This document shows positions 36,569 through 45,548 of a stretch of 64,000 nucleotides of DNA, one piece after another; position 1 is the first letter of the stretch; every line of letters starts with the position of its first letter. Origin of the DNA: Aeromicrobium sp. Root472D3 (GTDB taxonomy: Bacteria > Actinomycetota > Actinomycetes > Propionibacteriales > Nocardioidaceae). The notes under the pieces were generated by a model, which saw only the letters and a list, made by a program, of their open reading frames with translations, ran no database searches and was not told the DNA's origin. The DNA is taken from contig NZ_LMET01000001.1 in NCBI RefSeq assembly GCF_001426485.1, positions 420,844 through 484,843 of the forward strand, written 5' to 3'. The translations under genes were made by a program, and so were the position numbers.

Positions 36569-36585
36569 GCCGGGTTGCACCCGGC

Positions 36586-37425
36586 ATGACGACCATCGCC
36601 CTGACCGGCTCGACCGGCGCCGTGGGCGGCACCGCGGCCCACCTGCTCGCCGACTCCGGCACCTCGGTCCGCCTGCTCGTGCGCGACCCGGCGCGGGCGC
36701 CGCACCTCGCCGGTGCCGACGTGCGCGAGGCGACCTACGGGCAGCCCGGCTGCGCCGCCGCGCTCGAGGGCGTCGACACCGTCTTCATGGTCTCGGGCCA
36801 CGAGGCCGCCGACCGGCTCGACCAGCACCGCTCGTTCGTCGACGCCGCGGTCGAGGCGGGCGTGCGGCAGATCGTCTACCTGTCGTTCGTCGGGGCGTCC
36901 GCGACGTCCGGGTTCACGCTCGGCCGCGACCACGGCGCGACCGAGGACCACATCCGGGCGTCCGGTCTCGACTGGACGTTCGTGCGCGACAACTTCTACG
37001 CCGAGGTCCTGCCGCAGTTCGCCGACGAGAACGGCGTCATCCGCGGGCCGGCCGGCCGCGGACGCGTCGCCGCGGTCTCGCAGCGCGACGTCGGCGCGGT
37101 CGTCGCGCACGTCCTGCTCGACCCCCGCGAGCACGCCGGCCGCACGTACGACCTCACGGGCCCCGAGGCGCTGACGTTCGACGAGGTCGCCACGATCACG
37201 ACCCGCATCACGGGTCGCCGGTTCTCGTTCGTCGACGAGACGATCGACGAGGCGCGCGCCAGCCGCGCCCACTTCGGCGCACCCGACTGGCAGGTCGACG
37301 CCTGGATCAGCACCTACACCGCGATCCGCGACGGCGAGCTCGAGCACGTCAGCGGCGACGTCGAGCGCCTGCTCGGCCGACCCGCGACCTCGTTCGACGA
37401 AGCCGTCGCCGAGGCCGGTCTCTGA
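36586..37425 (+). CDS. NmrA-like/atypical SDR NAD(P)-binding protein
   Basis: The 279-residue protein has the atypical SDR motif TGSTGAVGGTAAHLL at residues 7-21, then YLSFVGASATSGFTLGRDH and the FVRDNFYAEVLPQF region of NmrA or quinone-reductase-2-like proteins. These bind NADP(H) as redox sensors or reduce quinones. The active-site Tyr-Lys pair of classical SDRs is not clear. It follows the copper terminator closely. There is no convincing ribosome-binding site before the ATG, so a leaderless or read-through transcript is possible. The real substrate is unknown. Confidence 0.86.
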   Translation: MTTIALTGSTGAVGGTAAHLLADSGTSVRLLVRDPARAPHLAGADVREATYGQPGCAAALEGVDTVFMVSGHEAADRLDQHRSFVDAAVEAGVRQIVYLSFVGASATSGFTLGRDHGATEDHIRASGLDWTFVRDNFYAEVLPQFADENGVIRGPAGRGRVAAVSQRDVGAVVAHVLLDPREHAGRTYDLTGPEALTFDEVATITTRITGRRFSFVDETIDEARASRAHFGAPDWQVDAWISTYTAIRDGELEHVSGDVERLLGRPATSFDEAVAEAGL

Positions 37426-37480
37426 CCGTGTCCCGCGAACTGCGCGAGACGTCTCACGACTGCGGGCATAGCCTGTCACC

Positions 37481-37795
37481 ATGCCTTCCGAGCTCCTGAC
37501 CGTCACCGGCACCGTCACCTTCCGCGAGCGCATCGCGCTGCCGTCGGGGGCGATCGCCACGATCAAGCTCGTCGACGGCGAGGGCGAGGTCCTCGCCGGC
37601 ACCGCGATCGAGTCGACGGCGGTGCCGACCGCGTTCACGCTCGTCGCCGACCCGGCGTTCGCGCCCGACCCCGACGAGCTGTTCATCTGGGCCGCGCTGC
37701 GCGGCGGAGAGGTCGGCGTGTGGGGGACGACCGACCTCGTCCCCGTCGTCGCCGGCGACGCCACCGACGTGGTGCTGACCAAGATCGAGGACTGA
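37481..37795 (+). CDS. YbaY-like (YscW family) small protein
   Basis: The 104-residue product shows the YbaY/YscW beta-fold pattern: LTVTGTVTFRERIALPSGAIATIKLVD near the start, FTLVADPAFAPDPDELFIWAALR in the middle, then WGTTDLVPV. Many relatives are outer-membrane lipoproteins in Gram-negatives; this one has no signal peptide or lipobox, so it is probably cytoplasmic. The function is unknown. It precedes the ABC exporter gene by four bases in the same direction, which suggests co-translation. Confidence 0.8.
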   Translation: MPSELLTVTGTVTFRERIALPSGAIATIKLVDGEGEVLAGTAIESTAVPTAFTLVADPAFAPDPDELFIWAALRGGEVGVWGTTDLVPVVAGDATDVVLTKIED

Positions 37796-37799
37796 CCGG

Positions 37800-39800
37800 G
37801 TGGCCCGAGGCGACGGCGGCCCGACCGTCACGCACCTGAGCGAGACCGAGATCGCCTCCGGCGGACCGCCGATCCTGCGCCGCATCGCCCACATGCTGCG
37901 GCCCTACCGCACCAAGATGGTCTTCGTGGCCGTCGCGGTCGTGGTGTCCGCCGCCCTCACCTCCGTCGTCCCCTTCCTGACCAAGGCGATCTTCGACAAG
38001 GCGCTGTTCCCGCCCGACGGTGGCGTCCGCACCGAGCTGCTGGCCTGGCTCGTGGCCGGCATGTGCGCGATCCCGATCGTGACCGCGCTGATCGGGATCG
38101 GGCAGAACTGGCTGACGTCCACGATCGGCAACTCCGCGATGGCCGATCTGCGCAGCGACCTGTTCGCCCACCTGCAGAAGATGGAGCTGGCGTTCTTCAC
38201 CGCCACCAAGACCGGGGCGATCCAGTCGCGCCTGGCCAACGACGTCGCAGGCGTCCGGACGGTGCTGACCGACACCGCCACGTCGATCCTGCAGAACAGC
38301 GTCACGGTCATCGCGGCGTTCGTGTCGATGATCATCCTGTCGTGGCAGCTGACGCTGCTGACGCTCGTGCTGATGCCGGTGTTCGTCTACGTCCAGCTGC
38401 AGGTCGGCAAGCGCCGCCAGCGGCTGGCCCGGCGCACGCAGGAGTCACTGTCGGAGATGACCGCGATCACCGAGGAGGCCCTGAGCGTCTCGGGCATCCT
38501 GCTGTCGAAGGTCTTCAACCGCGCCGACTCCGAGGTCGACCGCTACCGCCAGGCCAACCGCGAGCAGACGCGCCTGCAGGTCGACCAGGCCATGACGGGC
38601 CGGGCGTTCTTCGCGACCGTCCAGACGTTCTTCGCGATCACCCCCGCCCTGATCTACCTCGTCGCCGGCACGATGCTGCAGGGGAGCAGCGCCCTCACGG
38701 CCGGCACCCTGGTGGCGTTCACGACCCTGCAGGCGCGGCTGCAGATGCCGCTGCTGCAGCTCATGCGCGTCTCGCTCGACGTGCAGACGTCGCTGGCGCT
38801 GTTCCGCCGGCTGTTCGAGTACCTCGACCTCGAGCCCGCCATCACCGAACGTCCGGGGGCCCTGGCCCTCGACCCGCAGCACCTGCGGGGCGAGATCGAG
38901 TTCCGCGACGTCTTCTTCCGCTACCCCGAGCCGCGCAGCCTCAGCGGACCCGTCGGCGGAGACCGCTTCGGCGACACCGGCGTGCGGATCGATCGCGGAT
39001 CACCCGCCCCCGAGCAGGGATGGGCGCTCGACGGCATCTCGCTGAAGGTCGAGCCGGGCCAGCTCGCCGCGATCGTCGGGCCCTCGGGGTCCGGCAAGAC
39101 GACCATGACGTACCTGGTGCCCCGCTTCTACGACGTCGACACGGGTGCGGTCCTCATCGACGGCACCGACGTCCGCGACCTGACGATGGGCTCGGTCGCC
39201 GAGGCCGTCGGCATGGTCACGCAGGAGCCGTACCTGTTCCACGGGTCGATCCGCGACAACATCGCGTACGCCAAGCCCGACGCGACCGCCGACGAGATCG
39301 AGCAGGCGGCCCGCGACGCCAACATCCACGACCGCATCCTGTCGTTCGCCGACGGCTACGAGACCGTCACCGGTGAGCGGGGCTACCGGCTGAGCGGCGG
39401 CGAGAAGCAGCGGCTCGCGATCGCGCGCGTCCTGCTGATGGACCCACGCATCCTGATCCTCGACGAGGCCACCTCGGCCCTCGACACCGAGACCGAACGG
39501 CTCGTGCAGGACGCCCTCGAGCGGGCGACCCACAACCGCACCACGATCGCGATCGCCCACCGGCTCTCGACGATCCACAACGCCGACGTCATCTTCGGCC
39601 TCGAGGACGGTCACCTGGTCGAGCAGGGCACGCACGACGAGCTGCTCGAGCTCGGCGGCCTCTACTCGCGCCTGTACGTCGAGCAGTTCGGGTCGGGCCA
39701 GATCGAGGCCCGGTTCACCGACGGCGTCCGCTTCACCGACGGACGCACGATGTGCGACCGCCCGGGCGCCGACGACCGCCGCGCCGACGTCTCGCTGTAG
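37800..39800 (+). CDS. ABC transporter, fused permease and ATP-binding protein (exporter type)
   Basis: This 666-residue half-transporter has six membrane helices in about residues 35-330 and an ATPase domain with Walker A GPSGSGKTT near 428, signature RLSGGEKQRLAIA near 531, Walker B ILILDEATSALD near 551 and switch His in IAIAHRLSTI. An insertion of about 30 residues separates the first ATPase strand (DVFFRYPEPRS) from Walker A, and a C-terminal tail of about 40 residues rich in charged residues follows. It should work as a homodimer exporting a lipid, peptide or drug; no specific cargo is evident. The GTG start follows the YbaY-like gene stop by four bases. Confidence 0.93.
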   Translation: MARGDGGPTVTHLSETEIASGGPPILRRIAHMLRPYRTKMVFVAVAVVVSAALTSVVPFLTKAIFDKALFPPDGGVRTELLAWLVAGMCAIPIVTALIGIGQNWLTSTIGNSAMADLRSDLFAHLQKMELAFFTATKTGAIQSRLANDVAGVRTVLTDTATSILQNSVTVIAAFVSMIILSWQLTLLTLVLMPVFVYVQLQVGKRRQRLARRTQESLSEMTAITEEALSVSGILLSKVFNRADSEVDRYRQANREQTRLQVDQAMTGRAFFATVQTFFAITPALIYLVAGTMLQGSSALTAGTLVAFTTLQARLQMPLLQLMRVSLDVQTSLALFRRLFEYLDLEPAITERPGALALDPQHLRGEIEFRDVFFRYPEPRSLSGPVGGDRFGDTGVRIDRGSPAPEQGWALDGISLKVEPGQLAAIVGPSGSGKTTMTYLVPRFYDVDTGAVLIDGTDVRDLTMGSVAEAVGMVTQEPYLFHGSIRDNIAYAKPDATADEIEQAARDANIHDRILSFADGYETVTGERGYRLSGGEKQRLAIARVLLMDPRILILDEATSALDTETERLVQDALERATHNRTTIAIAHRLSTIHNADVIFGLEDGHLVEQGTHDELLELGGLYSRLYVEQFGSGQIEARFTDGVRFTDGRTMCDRPGADDRRADVSL

Positions 39801-39803
39801 ACG

Positions 39804-40487
39804 TCAGCCCTTCTCGGCCAGCCGCTTCTGGGCGCGGTCGAGGATCGTCGAGACGGTCTTGTTCACGGCGTCGGTCTGCTCCAGTCCCGGCACCGAGTAG
39901 AGGACCGACGTCAGCTCGCCGCCCGAGCAGGTCTGGCCCGAGATGCCCGACTCGGTCTCGGTGATCGGGATCGACGTCACGGTCGTCCGCGTGCCCTCGT
40001 CGTCGCCGCCGAGCTCGGCCAGCGTCGTGAACGCGTCGCACGCCTGGTCGTCGGTGAACGTGGCCGCTCCCGCGAGCAGCTTCTTGGCCGTCGCGAGGTC
40101 CTTCTTGTCGGCCGCGGAACTGACGTCGGTCGACGACTCGAGCTGCTTGACGACGTCGGGCAGCGACTTGGCCCACTCCTTGGCGGGCAGCGTCGTGACC
40201 TGGATCAGGGCGCTCGCGGCCTGCCACCGGCACTGGCTGCTGCCGTCGGCGCCCGAGGCGGCGACGACGTCGTCGACGGCCGAACCCGCGAGCTCGCTGC
40301 GGTCGGACGCCGTCAGGAGCTTGCAGGCGACCTGCTCGGGGTCGACGGGCGGAGCCGTCTGCGTCGCGCTCGGCGTGGCGCCGGCCTTCGCCTCGGAGCC
40401 GTCGGAGCCGCCCCCGCTGCAGGCCGAGAGCAGGACGAGCGAGGCTGCTGCCACCGGGAGCAGGCGCCGGATCACCGAATGAGTCAC
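39804..40487 (-). CDS. DUF3558-like lipoprotein
   Basis: The 227-residue product starts with a basic signal and hydrophobic core ending in the lipobox LLSAC (VIRRLLPVAAASLVLLSAC), then a Ser/Gly/Thr-rich linker and a domain with paired Cys (VACKLLT, SSQCRW, DQACDAF, GQTCSGG). This pattern resembles DUF3558 lipoproteins of actinobacteria; the function is unknown. The GTG at 40487 gives a normal signal peptide; a GTG four codons in is an alternative. It ends four bases from the convergent ABC exporter gene. Confidence 0.8.
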   Translation of the reverse strand: MTHSVIRRLLPVAAASLVLLSACSGGGSDGSEAKAGATPSATQTAPPVDPEQVACKLLTASDRSELAGSAVDDVVAASGADGSSQCRWQAASALIQVTTLPAKEWAKSLPDVVKQLESSTDVSSAADKKDLATAKKLLAGAATFTDDQACDAFTTLAELGGDDEGTRTTVTSIPITETESGISGQTCSGGELTSVLYSVPGLEQTDAVNKTVSTILDRAQKRLAEKG

Positions 40488-40591
40488 CCCGCCACTGTAG
40501 GAGGCCGCCCACAACCGGCGCGATAGCGTGACGCCCGCGGGCGATCCCTGACGCAGGGGTTCGACCGGGACGACCGAGGAGGATGTTCCAC

Positions 40592-41089
40592 GTGCAACCA
40601 CGACGCAGGCGGCGGATCACCGGCGCGGTCCTGACCGTCGTGCTGCTCGCTCTCGGGACGGCCGGGGTCGTCGCGGTGCGAGGGGGGCTCGCCGAGCACG
40701 GCAACGCCTCGGCGCTGGACGACCCCGACAGCGACTTCGTCCGCGTCACGGGGACCGTCGAGAGGCCGCCCGCCGCGGCCCGGGCGTCGGGCAGGGAGTG
40801 GAGCCAGATGTCGGTGCGGTTCACGACCGCGGACGATCGTCGTGTCACGACCATGGTGTGGACGCGCCGCGACGACAAGGACTACGACACGGGGCAGCGC
40901 ATCGGTCTCGAGTACGTCGCCCAGCACCCCAGCGCGGCGCGCCTGCCGGGCAACCGTGGCGGGGAGCCCGAGCCGTGGAGGACGCTCCTGGTCGGCATCG
41001 GCATCGTGGCCGGGGTGATCCTGGTGCCCGCCGGGCTGCTGGCCGAGGCCGTGTCGCGTCGCCGGCGTCGCCGCACGGCTAGCGACTGA
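40592..41089 (+). CDS. DUF3592-like two-helix membrane protein
   Basis: The product of about 165 residues has a basic start, a first helix (ITGAVLTVVLLALGTAGVVAV), an outer beta-rich domain of about 90 residues (FVRVTGTVERPP, VRFTTADDRRVTTMVW, IGLEYVAQHPSAARL) and a second helix before a basic tail (SRRRRRR). This layout resembles DUF3592 proteins, whose role is unknown. GAGGAGG abuts the ATG at 40583 with no spacing but lies nine bases before the GTG at 40592, which is why the GTG was chosen. Its last 11 bases overlap the convergent BtuF-like gene. Confidence 0.78.
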   Translation: MQPRRRRRITGAVLTVVLLALGTAGVVAVRGGLAEHGNASALDDPDSDFVRVTGTVERPPAAARASGREWSQMSVRFTTADDRRVTTMVWTRRDDKDYDTGQRIGLEYVAQHPSAARLPGNRGGEPEPWRTLLVGIGIVAGVILVPAGLLAEAVSRRRRRRTASD

Positions 41090-41960
41090 CCTGCCTCACG
41101 TGCGGGCCGGGCGCCACGGTGCCCGGGTGCAGCACCGAGGTCATCGCCTCGACGCCGTCGACCAGGCGCGGGCCGGGCCGCACCACCACGGCGTCGCCGT
41201 CGATCGCCCACACCTCGGCGTCCGGCAGCTCGCGCAGCACGAGCTCGGCCTGCTCGGCAGCGCCGTCGAGGCCGAAGCCGCACGGGGCGACCAGGACGAC
41301 GTCGGGTCGCTCGGCCCGCAGGTCGGCCCACGGCGTCGGTCCCGACGCACGGTGCACGTGCCCGCCCACGCTCAAACCCCCGGCCGCCTCGACCTGGTCG
41401 GGGATCCAGTGCCCGCCGGTGAACAACGGCTCGACCCACTCGACGACGGCGACCCGCGGTCGGGGACGCCCGGCCACCGCGGCACGCACCGCGGCCAGCC
41501 GGTCCTCCAGGGACGAGATCAGCTCGGCCGCCCGGGCGTCGGCGCCGGCGGCCGCGCCCACCGCGCCGATCGAGGCGAGCACGTCGGCCAGCGAGTGCGG
41601 GTCGAGCGTCAGGACGGCCGCGCGGCACCCGAGGTGCTGGAGGGCCGCGTCGACCTGGCCGGTCGGCAGGGCGCACACCCGGCAGAGGTCCTGGCTGAGG
41701 ATCAGGTCGGGATCGAGCTCGCCGAGGGCCCCCTCGTCGAGCGTGTAGAGGTCACGGCCCGCGGCGACCTGTGCACGCACGTACGCGTCGATCTCGCCCA
41801 CCGTCATGCCCGACGTGTCGGCGCCACCGACCACGACGCGGTGCCGCGAGCGGGCCTGCGCCGGCTCGTCGCACTCGAACGTCACGCCGACCAGGTGGTC
41901 GTCGAGCCCGAGGGCGTAGACGATCTCGGTGGCCGACGGCAGCAGCGAGACGATCCTCAT
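41079..41960 (-). CDS. Cobalamin-binding-protein-like (BtuF/COG0614) protein without signal peptide
   Basis: The 293-residue protein opens with MRIVSLLPSATEIVYALGL, the BtuF/FecB-type fold, and carries SQDLCRVCALPTGQV near residue 92, a Cys pair I associate with this branch. PRVAVVEWVEPLFTGGHWIPD and ERPDVVLVAPCGFGLD are also typical. No signal peptide or lipobox precedes the fold, so it is probably cytoplasmic and may not serve an importer directly. No permease or ATPase is adjacent and no B12 riboswitch was seen. Its ATG overlaps the DedA stop (ATGA), so both are co-transcribed. It could be a partner for the FecCD importer at 5.6-8.6 kb only if exported. Confidence 0.82.
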   Translation of the reverse strand: MRIVSLLPSATEIVYALGLDDHLVGVTFECDEPAQARSRHRVVVGGADTSGMTVGEIDAYVRAQVAAGRDLYTLDEGALGELDPDLILSQDLCRVCALPTGQVDAALQHLGCRAAVLTLDPHSLADVLASIGAVGAAAGADARAAELISSLEDRLAAVRAAVAGRPRPRVAVVEWVEPLFTGGHWIPDQVEAAGGLSVGGHVHRASGPTPWADLRAERPDVVLVAPCGFGLDGAAEQAELVLRELPDAEVWAIDGDAVVVRPGPRLVDGVEAMTSVLHPGTVAPGPHVRQVSR

Positions 41961-42625
41961 GCCGCGGTGGGGCGTCGCTTCTCGCGCACACGGACCACGA
42001 CGAACACGACGATGACCAGCAGCACGCCACCGATGACGACCTTCTGGAAGACGTCGGCGTACGGCTCGACGGCGTCCCAGTTCTCGCCGAGGCGGTACCC
42101 CGCCACCACGAAGATCGAGTTCCAGATCAGGCTGCCCAACGTCGTGAGGGCGAGGAAGGAGGCGAAGTTCATCTTCTCGACGCCGGCCGGCAGCGAGATC
42201 AGGCTGCGGAAGATCGGCACCATGCGCCCGAAGAAGACCGCCTTGCCGCCGTGCTTGGCGAACCAGGCCTCGGTCTTCTCCAGATCGCTGACCTTCAGCA
42301 GCGGCACCCTGTCGAAGACCATCACGGCCCGCTCCCGGCCGAAGATCGCGCCGAGCCAGTAGAGGACGACGGCGCCGACGACCGAGCCCAGCGTCGTCGC
42401 GATCAGCGCGCCCGTCAGCGAGAACGTGCCCTGGCTGGCGGCGAATCCCGCGAGCGGCAGGATGATCTCGCTGGGGATCGGCGGGAAGAGGTTGTCCATG
42501 CCGACCGCGAGGGCCGCGCCGAACAGGCCCAGCCGGTCCATCAGGTCGACGGTCCACCCTGCGAGGCCCGAGTCGGGTGCGTTGCTGGTCGCGGCCATGA
42601 GAGTGGTCAGTAGGGTCACGGGCAT
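41957..42625 (-). CDS. DedA family membrane protein
   Basis: The 222-residue product matches DedA (SNARE-associated) proteins: DNLFPPIPSEIILPLAGFAAS near residue 44, GSVVGAVVLYWLGAIFGR near 80, the FGRMVPIFRSLISLPAGV amphipathic segment near 131 and a C-terminal basic tail. DedA proteins are proton-coupled flippases that return lipid carriers such as undecaprenyl phosphate or phospholipids across the membrane. The ATG at 42625 has GGAAG eight bases upstream; the ATG at 42598 is an alternative. The 42625 start shares two bases with the divergent gene start. Confidence 0.9.
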   Translation of the reverse strand: MPVTLLTTLMAATSNAPDSGLAGWTVDLMDRLGLFGAALAVGMDNLFPPIPSEIILPLAGFAASQGTFSLTGALIATTLGSVVGAVVLYWLGAIFGRERAVMVFDRVPLLKVSDLEKTEAWFAKHGGKAVFFGRMVPIFRSLISLPAGVEKMNFASFLALTTLGSLIWNSIFVVAGYRLGENWDAVEPYADVFQKVVIGGVLLVIVVFVVVRVREKRRPTAA

Positions 42626-44123
42626 GAGCGTATCTTCCAGGCTCAATCGGGTGACCCTGATCTGCTGTGCGGTCGCTGTGGCTCTCGTCGCGGCCGCCCT
42701 GCTGGTCGACCGCGGTGGATCGACGGGCGCCTCGCCGGGGGCGCGCGCGGTCTCGGCCGCCACGGCACCGCAGGCTCGCGAGGCCAGCAAGGCGCTCGAC
42801 GTCGTCGCGCCCGCGACGTCGGTCGACGTCTCTCGGCGGCTGTTCACGTCGTCGCCCGTCGCGGTGCTGGCCGATCCGGCCGACCCCGAGGCGCAGCGGG
42901 TCGCCATCGCCACCGCCACGTCGCTCGCGGTGCCGGTGCTCGTCGACTCCCCCGAGGCGCCCGCCGAGATCTCGCGCCTGGAGGCCGCGACGGTGCTGAC
43001 GTTCGGCGCCGCCCAGGACGTCCCCGGCGCCCGCCCGGTCACCGTCGACGACGCGAGCGCCGCGGCCGAGGTCGCCCGACTCGGGGGCGATCGCGCGCCC
43101 GACCCGCTCGGCACGGTCGTGCTCACCGCGTCGGCGCAGGACGACGCCGCGGCGATCGCGACCGCGCGGGCCGCCGGGGCCCAGGTCGTCGAGGTGCCGG
43201 GCGCGGACCCCCGGACCAGTGACAGCGCGGCGGCCGCGCTGGCGGAGCGGCCCGACGGGCCCGTCATCGCCCTCGGCGCCGCGTTCGACGACGTCGCCTA
43301 CCCGCTCGCCGTCGTCCGCACGGGCGCCGAGCAGCCGACCGGCGGCTACCTCGCGCTGGGTGACCGCACCTACACCGCGATGTACGGCCACCCGGGCGCG
43401 CCGCAGCTCGGGGTGCTCGGCGAGCAGGGCGTGAAGGCGTCGGTCGCGCGGGTCGAGCGCCTGGCCCGCAAGTACCGACGCGTCAGCTCCTCGACCTTCG
43501 TCCCCACCTTCGAGATCATCGCGACGGTGGCGTCGGCCTCGGCCGGCAAGGACAAGGACTACTCGACCGAGACGTCCGTCGCGAAGCTGCGACCGCTCGT
43601 CGACGCCGCCGAGAAGGCCGGCGTGTACGTCGTCCTCGACCTGCAGCCGGGGCGCACCGACTTCCTGACGCAGGCCAAGCGCTACCGCTCGCTGCTCGAG
43701 CGTCCCCACGTCGGGCTGGCCCTCGACCCGGAGTGGCGGCTGAAGCGCAAGCAGAAGCACCTGGTGCAGATCGGCTCGGTGTCGGCCGCGGAGATCAACC
43801 GCACCAGCGCGTGGCTCGCCGACCTGACCCGTGAGAAGACGCTGCCGCAGAAGATCTTCGTGCTGCACCAGTTCTCGCTGTCGATGATCAAGGACCGCGG
43901 CGACGTCGACACCTCGCACCCCGAGCTCGCGACCGTCATCCACGTCGACGGCTCCGGACCGCAGGGCGCCAAGCAGGACACGTGGCGCACCCTGCGCCGC
44001 GACGCCCCGAAGGACGTCGGCTGGGGCTGGAAGAACTTCGTCGACGAGGACTCGCCGATGCTCGACGCGCGTCAGACGTGGCGTCAGGTCAGGCCCCACC
44101 CCGACCTGGTCACGTACCAGTAG
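42624..44123 (+). CDS. Secreted or membrane-anchored protein of unknown family, probable TIM-barrel C-terminus
   Basis: The 499-residue product has an N-terminal hydrophobic segment (LICCAVAVALVAAALLV at about residues 12-28) and no clear lipobox. Residues about 60-250 hold repeating alpha/beta elements (VAVLADPADPEAQRVAIATA, VLTASAQDDAAAIATARAAG) resembling cell-wall-binding repeat-2 type modules. From about 280 a domain with EIIATVASASAGKDKD, GVYVVLDLQPGRTDF, VGLALDPEWRL and KIFVLHQFS has the look of a glycosidase-like barrel. I do not recognise the family. AGGG lies eight bases before the ATG. It is divergent from dedA, so a cell-envelope role is plausible. Confidence 0.8.
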   Translation: MSVSSRLNRVTLICCAVAVALVAAALLVDRGGSTGASPGARAVSAATAPQAREASKALDVVAPATSVDVSRRLFTSSPVAVLADPADPEAQRVAIATATSLAVPVLVDSPEAPAEISRLEAATVLTFGAAQDVPGARPVTVDDASAAAEVARLGGDRAPDPLGTVVLTASAQDDAAAIATARAAGAQVVEVPGADPRTSDSAAAALAERPDGPVIALGAAFDDVAYPLAVVRTGAEQPTGGYLALGDRTYTAMYGHPGAPQLGVLGEQGVKASVARVERLARKYRRVSSSTFVPTFEIIATVASASAGKDKDYSTETSVAKLRPLVDAAEKAGVYVVLDLQPGRTDFLTQAKRYRSLLERPHVGLALDPEWRLKRKQKHLVQIGSVSAAEINRTSAWLADLTREKTLPQKIFVLHQFSLSMIKDRGDVDTSHPELATVIHVDGSGPQGAKQDTWRTLRRDAPKDVGWGWKNFVDEDSPMLDARQTWRQVRPHPDLVTYQ

Positions 44124-44135
44124 GGCGCGGGTCGC

Positions 44136-45548
44136 TCAGCCGAAGAAGTCGCCGGCGGCGACGGCGGGGGGCTCGGCGTCGCGGGCCATCGGCGTGAAGC
44201 GCGAGTAGTGACCCTGGAAGCTGACCGCGATCTTGTTGGTCGGGCCCGAGCGGTTCTTGGCGATGATGATGTCGGCCTCGCCGGGACGGTCCGACTCGCC
44301 GGCGCCCTGGGCATCAGGACGGTTCAGCAGCAGCACGATGTCGGCGTCCTGCTCGATCGAGCCGGACTCGCGCAGGTCGGAGATCTGCGGCGTCTTGTCG
44401 GTGCGCTGCTCGGACCCACGGTTCAGCTGGCTGATGGCCACGACGGGGCACTCGAGCTCCTTGGCGAGGAGCTTGATGTTGCGGGAGAACTCCGAGACCT
44501 CGACCTGGCGGTTCTCGACGCGCTTGCCGGACGTCATGAGCTGCAGGTAGTCGATCACGATGAAGCCGAGACCGTGCTGCTTCTTGATGCGACGAGCCTT
44601 CGAGCGGATCTCGGGCATCGTCATGTTGGGGCTGTCGTCGACGATGATCGGCGCCGAGTTGACCCGCGGCATGGCCTTGGTGATCGCGTCCCAGTCGCGC
44701 TGGTGCATGCCGCCACCGCGCATGTGGCCGATGCTGACGCGTGCCTCGGCCGAGAGCATGCGCATCGCGATCTCGGCGCCCGTCATCTCCAACGAGAAGA
44801 TGGCGCACGGGATCTGGTGGCGGATCGCGGCCGAGCGGACGAAGTCGAGGCCCAGCGTCGACTTGCCGACACCGGGTCGTGCCGCGACGACGATCATCTG
44901 GCCGGCGCGGAAGCCGGTCGTGAACTTGTCGAGGTCGGGGAAGCCGGACGGGACGCCGGTCAGGGTGCCGTCGCGGCCCTGGATCTCCTCGATCTCGTCG
45001 ATCGTCAGCGGCATGAGCTCGGAGACGAGGCGGTAGTCCTCGGCCTGGCTGGTGCCGTCGACGTCGAGCACCTCGGCCTGGGCGCGGTCGACGATCTCGG
45101 AGAGCTCGCCCTCCTGCGCCTGGCCCATCTGCGCGATGCGCTGGCCGACCTGCACGAGGCGGCGCAGCACGGCCTTCTCGCGGACGATGTGGGCGTAGAA
45201 GTCGACGTTGGACGCGATCGGCACGGCCTGCACGAGGTCGTGCAGGTACGGCGCGCCGCCGATGCGTCCGACCTCGCCCCGGCGCTGCAGCTCGGCGGCG
45301 ACGGTGATGGCGTCGGCGGGCTCGCCGCGGTTGGCGAGGTCGACGATGATGTCGAAGACCAGCTCGTGCGCGGGGCGGTAGAAGTCACGGCCCTGGAGGA
45401 TGTCGGCCGCGGGGTCGATCGCGTTCTTGCTGATCAGCATCGCGCCGAGGACGCTCTGCTCGGCGGCGATGTCCTGCGGAGGGACCCGTCCCGAGGAGGG
45501 GTCTTCGCCGGGCCCGGGGCCCGCCTCGTAGAGGTCCGCCACACTCAC
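44136..45548 (-). CDS. dnaB: Replicative DNA helicase DnaB
   Basis: The 470-residue hexameric helicase unwinds DNA ahead of the replication fork. The N-terminal primase-binding domain begins PPQDIAAEQSVLGAMLISKNA near residue 24. The RecA-like domain has Walker A ARPGVGKST near 225, Walker B FIVIDYLQLM near 335, and QLNRGSEQRTDKTPQISDLRESG near 380. No intein interrupts it, unlike several mycobacterial dnaB genes. The GTG at 45548 (VSVADLYE) has AAGGCGG eight bases before it, the normal actinobacterial start; an open frame extends upstream but is not conserved-looking. The upstream gap contains several DnaA-box-like sequences, suggesting DnaA control. Confidence 0.96.
   Translation of the reverse strand: MSVADLYEAGPGPGEDPSSGRVPPQDIAAEQSVLGAMLISKNAIDPAADILQGRDFYRPAHELVFDIIVDLANRGEPADAITVAAELQRRGEVGRIGGAPYLHDLVQAVPIASNVDFYAHIVREKAVLRRLVQVGQRIAQMGQAQEGELSEIVDRAQAEVLDVDGTSQAEDYRLVSELMPLTIDEIEEIQGRDGTLTGVPSGFPDLDKFTTGFRAGQMIVVAARPGVGKSTLGLDFVRSAAIRHQIPCAIFSLEMTGAEIAMRMLSAEARVSIGHMRGGGMHQRDWDAITKAMPRVNSAPIIVDDSPNMTMPEIRSKARRIKKQHGLGFIVIDYLQLMTSGKRVENRQVEVSEFSRNIKLLAKELECPVVAISQLNRGSEQRTDKTPQISDLRESGSIEQDADIVLLLNRPDAQGAGESDRPGEADIIIAKNRSGPTNKIAVSFQGHYSRFTPMARDAEPPAVAAGDFFG

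Noticed and set aside
34169-36580. 803-codon minus-strand open frame opposite copZ-copA
   Set aside because: It is a mirror of a well-supported copper ATPase and shows no domain.
41961-42660. Cobalamin riboswitch upstream of the BtuF-like gene
   Set aside because: The gene start overlaps the dedA stop, and no B12-box-like sequence was seen ahead of dedA.
44136-45548. Intein in dnaB
   Set aside because: The helicase motifs are contiguous at normal spacing and the length of 470 residues leaves no room for an insertion.
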